A stretch of 6,112 nt of DNA, taken from contig PUOB01000114.1 of the NCBI GenBank assembly GCA_003551985.1, forward strand, positions 1 to 6,112, read 5' to 3'. Shown piece by piece: positions 1 through 6,112 of the stretch. The position numbers and the translations under genes are program-made. The DNA comes from Desulfobacteraceae bacterium. Lineage in GTDB: Bacteria > Desulfobacterota > Desulfobacteria > Desulfobacterales > Desulfosalsimonadaceae. The notes under the pieces are model-generated. The model had not been told where the DNA came from, made no database searches, and saw only the letters and a program-made list of their open reading frames with translations. Position 1 is the stretch's first letter. Each line of letters begins with the position of its first letter.

Positions 1-147
1 GACGGCGAGGAGTATGTGGCCAGTCTGACGGATACATGCATGGACTGCCATTCCAACAAGGAGGACTTCTGTGACAGGTGCCACGATTATGTCTCGGTAG
101 ATCCTTACTGCTGGGATTGTCATACATTCCCGGAGGAGAACAACTGA
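1..147 (+). CDS. dsrJ: DsrJ, triheme cytochrome c of the DsrMKJOP complex (C-terminal part only)
   Basis: The gene runs in from the left edge, and only the last 48 codons and the TGA stop are present. These residues hold three CxxCH c-type heme motifs: CMDCH (local residues 13-17), CDRCH (24-28) and CWDCH (37-41). Three closely spaced hemes near the C-terminus, immediately before dsrO and dsrP, match DsrJ, a small periplasmic triheme cytochrome. In the complex it is thought to exchange electrons or handle sulfur chemistry on the periplasmic side, next to DsrO and DsrP. The signal peptide or membrane anchor, and any distal heme ligand such as the unusual cysteine known for DsrJ, lie upstream and cannot be judged. 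The stop overlaps the dsrO start by one base (TGATG), so the two are probably translationally coupled. The identification rests on heme count, spacing and neighbours. Another multiheme cytochrome is possible but unlikely. Confidence 0.9.
   Translation, partial: DGEEYVASLTDTCMDCHSNKEDFCDRCHDYVSVDPYCWDCHTFPEENN
132..138 (+). promoter_or_regulatory. Ribosome binding site fixing the dsrO start
   Basis: GGAGGAG lies inside the last codons of dsrJ, 8 bases before the ATG at 147. It supports the start at 147 over an in-frame upstream ATG at 78, which would add 23 residues ahead of the Tat signal and has no such site. Confidence 0.8.
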
Positions 148-956
148 TGGAAAAAAGCAGACGAAGATTCCTGAAAATCGCCGGATATTCGATTATAGGC
201 GTGGGCGCGGGCTCTTTGCTGGTCGGGATATCCCCGAAACGGATCACGGCGGCCCCTGATGCACCGCCGCGGTACAAAGACCGTCCCGAGGCCCTGAAGG
301 CAGCGCGCTGGGGCATGGTGATCGACACGCGAAAGATCACCAGCCGGATCAACCGGAATATGCAGCAGGTTTGCCACAAAATCCATAACGTACCGGATTT
401 TGTCGGCAAGCTGGGCGCCAAAAACCATGAAATCAAGTGGATATGGCCGACCCCGTTCAAAAACGCATTTATTGAGCAGGATGCCCAATTCGTGTCCGAT
501 CATCTCAAGCGTACCGAAATCCCGGTTTTGTGCAATCACTGCAACAATCCCCCCTGTGTCCGGGTGTGCCCGACGCGTGCGACGTTCAAGCGTGAATCCG
601 ACGGTCTGGTCTTGATGGATTTTCACCGGTGCATCGGATGCCGCTTCTGCATGGCGGGCTGTCCCTACGGCGCCCGGAGCTTCAACTACCGGGACCCGAG
701 GGATTCGGGTGCCCTCACGGAAATCGAGGAGAACTTTACACTGCGGACGAAAGGCGTCGTGGAAAAGTGCAATTTTTGCGCGGAGCGGCTGGCCCGGGGC
801 GAGTCCCCGGCATGCGTGGAAGCGTCGAACGGCGCTTTGGTATTTGGTGATCTGGAGGATCCCGATTCCGAAATCCGGAAGCTGCTTGCGGAAAATTATG
901 CCATTACCCGGAAGGCGGAGCTGGGTACCTATCCATCCGTATTTTATATCATATGA
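147..956 (+). CDS. dsrO: DsrO, periplasmic Tat-exported iron-sulfur protein of the DsrMKJOP complex
   Basis: This 269-residue ferredoxin-like subunit belongs to the NrfC/DmsB/PsrB family. It carries electrons between the DsrJ cytochrome and the membrane protein DsrP. The N-terminus has a twin-arginine signal: SRRRFLK at residues 4-10, then a hydrophobic stretch at about 11-28, so export of the folded protein is expected. Cysteine motifs follow: C129/C132/C137/C141, C162/C165/C168/C172 and C208/C211/C223. A single C76 remains where the family's first motif would be. After C223 the expected fourth cysteine is S227, in ACVEAS. There are exactly 12 cysteines, enough for three [4Fe-4S] clusters rather than the four of DmsB or NarH. 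The C-terminal region, LVFGDLEDP then LGTYPSVFYII, is typical of the family. The gene sits between dsrJ (1-base overlap) and dsrP (18-base gap). The start is chosen from the Shine-Dalgarno site and the Tat motif. Confidence 0.95.
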   Translation: MEKSRRRFLKIAGYSIIGVGAGSLLVGISPKRITAAPDAPPRYKDRPEALKAARWGMVIDTRKITSRINRNMQQVCHKIHNVPDFVGKLGAKNHEIKWIWPTPFKNAFIEQDAQFVSDHLKRTEIPVLCNHCNNPPCVRVCPTRATFKRESDGLVLMDFHRCIGCRFCMAGCPYGARSFNYRDPRDSGALTEIEENFTLRTKGVVEKCNFCAERLARGESPACVEASNGALVFGDLEDPDSEIRKLLAENYAITRKAELGTYPSVFYII

Positions 957-965
957 CCATCGTAT

Positions 966-969
966 GAGG
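966..969 (+). promoter_or_regulatory. Ribosome binding site of dsrP
   Basis: GAGG sits 5 bases before the ATG at 975, in the short dsrO-dsrP gap. It is a modest but well-placed Shine-Dalgarno site. Confidence 0.55.
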
Positions 970-974
970 TTGCC

Positions 975-2132
975 ATGCTAGAAAAAGCGCTAAGTGGAAG
1001 CAAATTATACTACACACTGGTTTTGGGCCTGCTGGCTTTGATCGGCATCGGGTTTCTGTTTTATCTGAACCAGCTTAATGTCGGCCTCGGTGTTACCGGG
1101 ATGAACCGGGATGTCACGTGGGGGTTTTACATTGCCCAGTTCACCTTCCTGGTGGGCGTTGCGGCATCGGCGGTAATGCTGGTGCTCCCCTATTACCTGC
1201 ACGACTATAAAGAGTTCGGCAAGATGACCGTTCTCGGCGAGTTTCTGGCGGTGTCCGCCGTGCTCATGTGCCTGCTGTTCATTATCGTCGACCTCGGCCA
1301 GCCGCAGCGGCTGCTTAACGTGCTGCTTTATCCCTCCCCCCAGTCCGTACTTTTCTGGGATATGATTGTGCTCAACGGGTACCTGTTTTTAAACATCATT
1401 ATCGGCTGGAACGTGCTGTCGGCCGAAAAAGAGGGCGTTCCGCCCGAGTTCTGGCTCAAGCCATTGATTTACCTGTCCATCCCTTTTGCTGTCAGCATTC
1501 ACACCGTAACGGCGTTTCTGTATTCCGGCCTTCCCGGGCGGGGGTTCTGGCTCACGGCGGTTCTGGCACCGAAGTTTCTGGCCTCGGCGTTTGCGGCCGG
1601 CCCGGCATTTTTGATCCTTTTGAGCTTTATCCTCCGGAAATTCACGAATTTCGACGTCGGGCAAAAGCCGATTCAGACGCTTGCCAAAATCGTCTGCTAT
1701 GCGACGATCGCCAGTTTGTTTCTGTTTTTCTGCGAGATTTTCGTGACCTTCTACAGCCAGATTCCGGAGCACATGGATCACAAAATCTACCTGTTCTTCG
1801 GGCTTGACGGAAAAAGCGCGCTGGTACCGTGGATGTGGACTTCGGTGCTGGTCCTTATGACCGCCGCGGTTCTGCTGGTTATCCCGGCGGGGCGTAAAAA
1901 CGAATATGTGCTGGGCCTGGCCTGTATATTCGTTTTCTTCGGGTCATGGATCGACAAGGGACTCGGCCTGATTTCCGGCGGCTTTATTCCCAACCCGCTT
2001 CATGAGGTCAACGAATATATTCCGACGGTGCCCGAGGTGATGGTTTCCATCGGCGTTTACGCAATCGGCTTTCTGGTATTGACCTTGCTGTTTAAGGTGG
2101 TTGTGGGGGTTAAGGAGGAAGTCAAGGGGTAA
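975..2132 (+). CDS. dsrP: DsrP, NrfD/PsrC-family integral membrane subunit of DsrMKJOP
   Basis: This 385-residue, strongly hydrophobic protein has about ten predicted membrane segments, read by eye at roughly residues 12-30, 50-72, 87-106, 126-147, 163-183, 193-219, 236-260, 284-303, 309-329 and 354-378. It contains NrfD-like family features: WGFYIAQFTFLVG (49-61), DLGQPQR (106-112) and SIHTVTAFLYSGLPGRGFW (174-192). NrfD/PsrC proteins exchange electrons between menaquinone and a periplasmic iron-sulfur partner, here DsrO. In sulfate reducers the complex is thought to link the quinone pool and periplasmic cytochromes to DsrC/sulfite reductase through DsrMK. No heme-binding motif is evident. 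The gene ends the dsr block: an intrinsic terminator begins about 22 bases after its TAA. A general NrfD-like protein of another complex is the alternative, but the dsrJ-dsrO context argues for DsrP. Confidence 0.95.
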   Translation: MLEKALSGSKLYYTLVLGLLALIGIGFLFYLNQLNVGLGVTGMNRDVTWGFYIAQFTFLVGVAASAVMLVLPYYLHDYKEFGKMTVLGEFLAVSAVLMCLLFIIVDLGQPQRLLNVLLYPSPQSVLFWDMIVLNGYLFLNIIIGWNVLSAEKEGVPPEFWLKPLIYLSIPFAVSIHTVTAFLYSGLPGRGFWLTAVLAPKFLASAFAAGPAFLILLSFILRKFTNFDVGQKPIQTLAKIVCYATIASLFLFFCEIFVTFYSQIPEHMDHKIYLFFGLDGKSALVPWMWTSVLVLMTAAVLLVIPAGRKNEYVLGLACIFVFFGSWIDKGLGLISGGFIPNPLHEVNEYIPTVPEVMVSIGVYAIGFLVLTLLFKVVVGVKEEVKG

Positions 2133-2154
2133 ATCACCCGACAGGTTCATTATC

Positions 2155-2193
2155 AGGAGGGGTTTATCCGCCGACCGGATAGACCCCTTTTTC
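2155..2193 (+). terminator. Strong rho-independent terminator after dsrP
   Basis: The arms at 2159-2170 and 2176-2187 form a 12-bp stem with one T-G wobble (2164/2182) around a five-base loop, CCGAC. Five T's follow at 2188-2192. A further A-T/G-T pairing at 2155-2158 with 2188-2191 could extend the base. There is no A-run before the left arm, so it should act only on + strand transcripts, ending the dsr mRNA. Confidence 0.93.
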
Positions 2194-2243
2194 TGTGGTG
2201 CCGGGGCGAAAAATACTTTTTCATTTGAATCCGTGTTTTTTTG

Positions 2244-2271
2244 TTGACAATTCCTGACATAATTCTATAAT
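2244..2271 (+). promoter_or_regulatory. Consensus housekeeping (sigma-70 type) promoter of the rplU operon
   Basis: A perfect -35 hexamer TTGACA (2244-2249) and a perfect -10 hexamer TATAAT (2266-2271) are separated by 16 bases. This predicts a transcription start near 2278-2280 and a leader of about 32 bases before rplU. The region upstream, about 2209-2243, is AT-rich with a run of seven T's just before the -35, and could act as an UP element. Strong constitutive or growth-linked expression fits genes for ribosomal proteins. Confidence 0.88.
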
Positions 2272-2298
2272 TTCTTGTTTTATAATTTAACAGGTATA

Positions 2299-2304
2299 GG
2301 GAGG
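2299..2304 (+). promoter_or_regulatory. Ribosome binding site of rplU
   Basis: GGGAGG lies 7 bases before the ATG at 2312. It is a near-ideal Shine-Dalgarno site within a short leader and fits the high translation expected for a ribosomal protein. Confidence 0.8.
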
Positions 2305-2311
2305 GGTTATC

Positions 2312-2626
2312 ATGTATGCAGTCGTTGCCACTGGCGGCAAACAATATAAAGTGAGCGAAGGGGATATCCTGCGTGTTGAAAAGCTCGCCGGGGATGTGGG
2401 TGATACTGTTTCCCTGGACCAGGTCCTGATGGTGTCCGATGGCGAGGACGTCCGGATCGGACGGCCCCTGGTTGAAAATGCGGCTGTGAACGCCAGCATT
2501 GTTGAGCAGGGAAAGGCCAAAAAAATCCTTGTTTTTAAATACAAGCGCCGAAAGCGCTATAGAAAAAAGCAGGGCCACAGGCAGTCGTTTACGGCCATTA
2601 AAATCGACAATATCACCAACAATTAA
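2312..2626 (+). CDS. rplU: Large-subunit ribosomal protein L21 (bL21)
   Basis: L21 binds 23S rRNA in the 50S subunit. The 104-residue length is normal for the family. The N-terminus [14 protein letters not shown] is canonical. The C-terminal L21 signature is clear: basic [19 protein letters not shown] (residues 76-94), with the conserved GHRQ, followed by IKI. It is the first gene after the consensus promoter at 2244-2271 and is followed by rpmA after 68 bases, the near-universal bacterial order rplU-rpmA. The short leader leaves little space for a structured autoregulatory RNA. Confidence 0.98.
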   Translation: MYAVVATGGKQYKVSEGDILRVEKLAGDVGDTVSLDQVLMVSDGEDVRIGRPLVENAAVNASIVEQGKAKKILVFKYKRRKRYRKKQGHRQSFTAIKIDNITNN

Positions 2627-2650
2627 CAGTTTCGTAAAAAGTCACGATCA

Positions 2651-2675
2651 GACGGCTTTGTTAAGCGTCGCTTTT
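2651..2675 (+). other. Small hairpin with T-run in the rplU-rpmA spacer
   Basis: GACG (2651-2654) and CTT (2656-2658) pair with AAG (2663-2665) and CGTC (2666-2669), with G2655 bulged and a TGTT loop. Four T's follow at 2672-2675. The 7-bp, bulged stem is too weak for a full terminator. It could be a partial attenuator, an mRNA processing or stability element, or chance. Confidence 0.3.
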
Positions 2676-2694
2676 ATAATAAGAGGGATGAACA

Positions 2695-5091
<2,397 letters not shown>

Positions 5092-5115
5092 AAGCATCTT
5101 TTTACGAGTTTTATT

Positions 5116-5123
5116 AAGGGAGG
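5116..5123 (+). promoter_or_regulatory. Ribosome binding site of proA
   Basis: AAGGGAGG sits 6 bases before the ATG at 5130. It is a strong site, unlike the weak ones before obgE and proB, so proA can probably load ribosomes independently. It also fixes the proA start. Confidence 0.8.
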
Positions 5124-5129
5124 CCGTTT

Positions 5130-6112
5130 ATGACGGTTGAAAGCATCGTCGGACAGTTGGCGAAGGGGGCCCGGGCAGCGGCCATGGCGCTGGCAAGCGT
5201 TTCAACGACCCGGAAGAATGACGCCCTCAAGGCGATCGCAGAAAAAATGATCGAACAGGCGCCCTATATCAAATCCCAAAACGTCCTGGACCTGGATGCA
5301 GCCCGTAAAAATGGGCTGACGGATGCCATGATCGACCGATTGACCGTGGATGACAAGACGATCCGGTCCATGGCGGACGGGCTGCTGGAAGTCGCCGGAC
5401 TGCCGGATCCGGTCGGATCATCGGACGGTACGTGGATACGGCCGAACGGACTTGCCGTCAACCGGGTGCGGATACCGCTTGGCGTTATCGGCATTGTCTA
5501 CGAATCCCGGCCCAACGTGACGATCGATACGGCCGGGTTGTGCCTGAAATCGGGAAACGCCGTAATCCTCCGGGGTGGTTCGGAAGCCATTCATTCCAAC
5601 AAGGCCCTTGCCAAAAGCATATCCGAGGCCCTGTCTGAAACGGGCATGCCTGAAAATGCCGTCCAGATCGTGCCGGTGACGGATCGGGAAGCCGTCACCC
5701 TGCTTTTGCAGAAGGAAGAGGAGATCGACCTGATCATTCCCCGGGGCGGCGAAGGCCTTATCCGGTTCGTGGTGGAAAACTCCAAAATTCCGGTTCTCAA
5801 GCATTACAAGGGCGTCTGCCACGTTTACGTGGATGTGTCGGCCGATGCCGCGATGGCGGAAGAAATATGCTTTAATGCCAAGGTGCAGCGGCCGGGAGTA
5901 TGCAATGCAATGGAAACGCTGCTTGTCCACAAGGATACCGCAGAGGCCTTTCTCCCGGAGATAGCCGGGCGTTTGTCCGGGGCGGGCGTTGAAATCAGGG
6001 GCTGCGAGCACACCTGCCGCATCCTTCCGTCCGCCGTCCCGGCCGTGGCGGATGATTGGTACGCCGAGTATCTCGACCTTATCCTGGCCGTCCGGGTCGT
6101 GGAAAACATCGA
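5130..6112 (+). CDS. proA: Gamma-glutamyl phosphate reductase, second step of proline synthesis (3' end cut by window)
   Basis: ProA reduces gamma-glutamyl phosphate with NADPH to glutamate-5-semialdehyde, which cyclises towards proline. The frame is open from the ATG to the window edge: 327 complete codons, about 90 short of the usual 415-420 residues. It belongs to the aldehyde dehydrogenase superfamily. Visible motifs are IPLGVIGIVYESRPNVT (115-131), the LKSGNAVILRGGSEA segment (139-153), DLIIPRGGEGLI (200-211) and KVQRPGVCNAMETLLV (251-266). C258 (bases 5901-5903) is the catalytic cysteine. The YAEYLDLILAVRVV segment (311-324) is also typical. No frameshift or missing residue is seen in the part present. 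It follows proB by 38 bases with a strong ribosome binding site, and no convincing promoter or terminator lies between them, so the two are most likely co-transcribed from the rplU promoter. Confidence 0.97.
   Translation, partial: MTVESIVGQLAKGARAAAMALASVSTTRKNDALKAIAEKMIEQAPYIKSQNVLDLDAARKNGLTDAMIDRLTVDDKTIRSMADGLLEVAGLPDPVGSSDGTWIRPNGLAVNRVRIPLGVIGIVYESRPNVTIDTAGLCLKSGNAVILRGGSEAIHSNKALAKSISEALSETGMPENAVQIVPVTDREAVTLLLQKEEEIDLIIPRGGEGLIRFVVENSKIPVLKHYKGVCHVYVDVSADAAMAEEICFNAKVQRPGVCNAMETLLVHKDTAEAFLPEIAGRLSGAGVEIRGCEHTCRILPSAVPAVADDWYAEYLDLILAVRVVENI

Noticed and set aside
78..146. An in-frame ATG at 78 giving dsrO a 23-residue extension
   Set aside because: It lies inside dsrJ, has no matching ribosome binding site, and would bury the Tat motif; the ATG at 147 has a good site and places SRRRFLK at the N-terminus.
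2281..2286. A second TATAAT downstream of the rplU promoter
   Set aside because: No -35 element at a workable distance; the nearest resemblance, CTGACA at 2254-2259, is 21 bases away. It more likely belongs to the AT-rich start region.
2279..2311. A structured L21 leader RNA controlling rplU
   Set aside because: The predicted leader is only about 32 bases and shows no stable hairpin.
2153..2578. A - strand open frame spanning the terminator, the promoter and most of rplU
   Set aside because: It runs through a clear terminator and promoter and is antisense to a highly conserved ribosomal protein gene; no family features seen.
2675..2680. TATAAT in the rplU-rpmA spacer as an internal promoter for rpmA
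   Set aside because: The sequence 16-18 bases upstream does not resemble TTGACA, and a start here would fall at or within the rpmA ribosome binding site.
5418..6011. A long open frame on the - strand opposite proA, and similar ones opposite obgE, proB and dsrP
   Set aside because: They lie entirely opposite well-supported genes, show no recognisable motifs, and are expected as shadows in GC-rich coding DNA.

Overview
The window carries eight protein-coding genes, all on the + strand, and no RNA genes, mobile elements or CRISPR. The first block (1-2132) is the distal part of a dsrMKJOP-type operon: the C-terminal end of the triheme cytochrome DsrJ, the periplasmic iron-sulfur protein DsrO and the membrane quinone-interacting subunit DsrP. 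This complex is the membrane partner of dissimilatory sulfur metabolism. Together with the downstream genes it suggests a sulfate-reducing bacterium of the Desulfobacterota (Desulfobacteraceae-like). That placement is an inference from gene content; no taxonomic marker was aligned. An oxidative (sulfur-oxidiser) Dsr complex cannot be formally excluded from these three subunits alone.

The dsr block ends in a strong intrinsic terminator (about 2155-2193). A consensus housekeeping promoter follows (TTGACA, 16 bp, TATAAT at 2244-2271). It starts a second transcription unit: rplU (L21), rpmA (L27), obgE (ribosome-assembly GTPase), proB (glutamate 5-kinase) and proA (glutamyl phosphate reductase, cut by the window end). 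L21, L27 and Obg all belong to the large ribosomal subunit. ProB and ProA are the first two enzymes of proline synthesis. The last four genes are tightly packed: rpmA/obgE overlap by 4 bp, obgE/proB by 11 bp, and proB/proA are 38 bp apart, so co-transcription and translational coupling are likely.

No undescribed system is visible; the gene set is well known. The most interesting detail is in DsrO. It has exactly 12 cysteines, and the ligands missing from the usual four-cluster NrfC/DmsB/NarH layout are the ones expected to bind one particular terminal cluster. This suggests a clean loss of a single cluster, leaving a three-cluster wire. Secondary points are the sharp terminator/promoter boundary, the GTG start of obgE without a clear ribosome binding site, and a small hairpin in the rplU-rpmA spacer.
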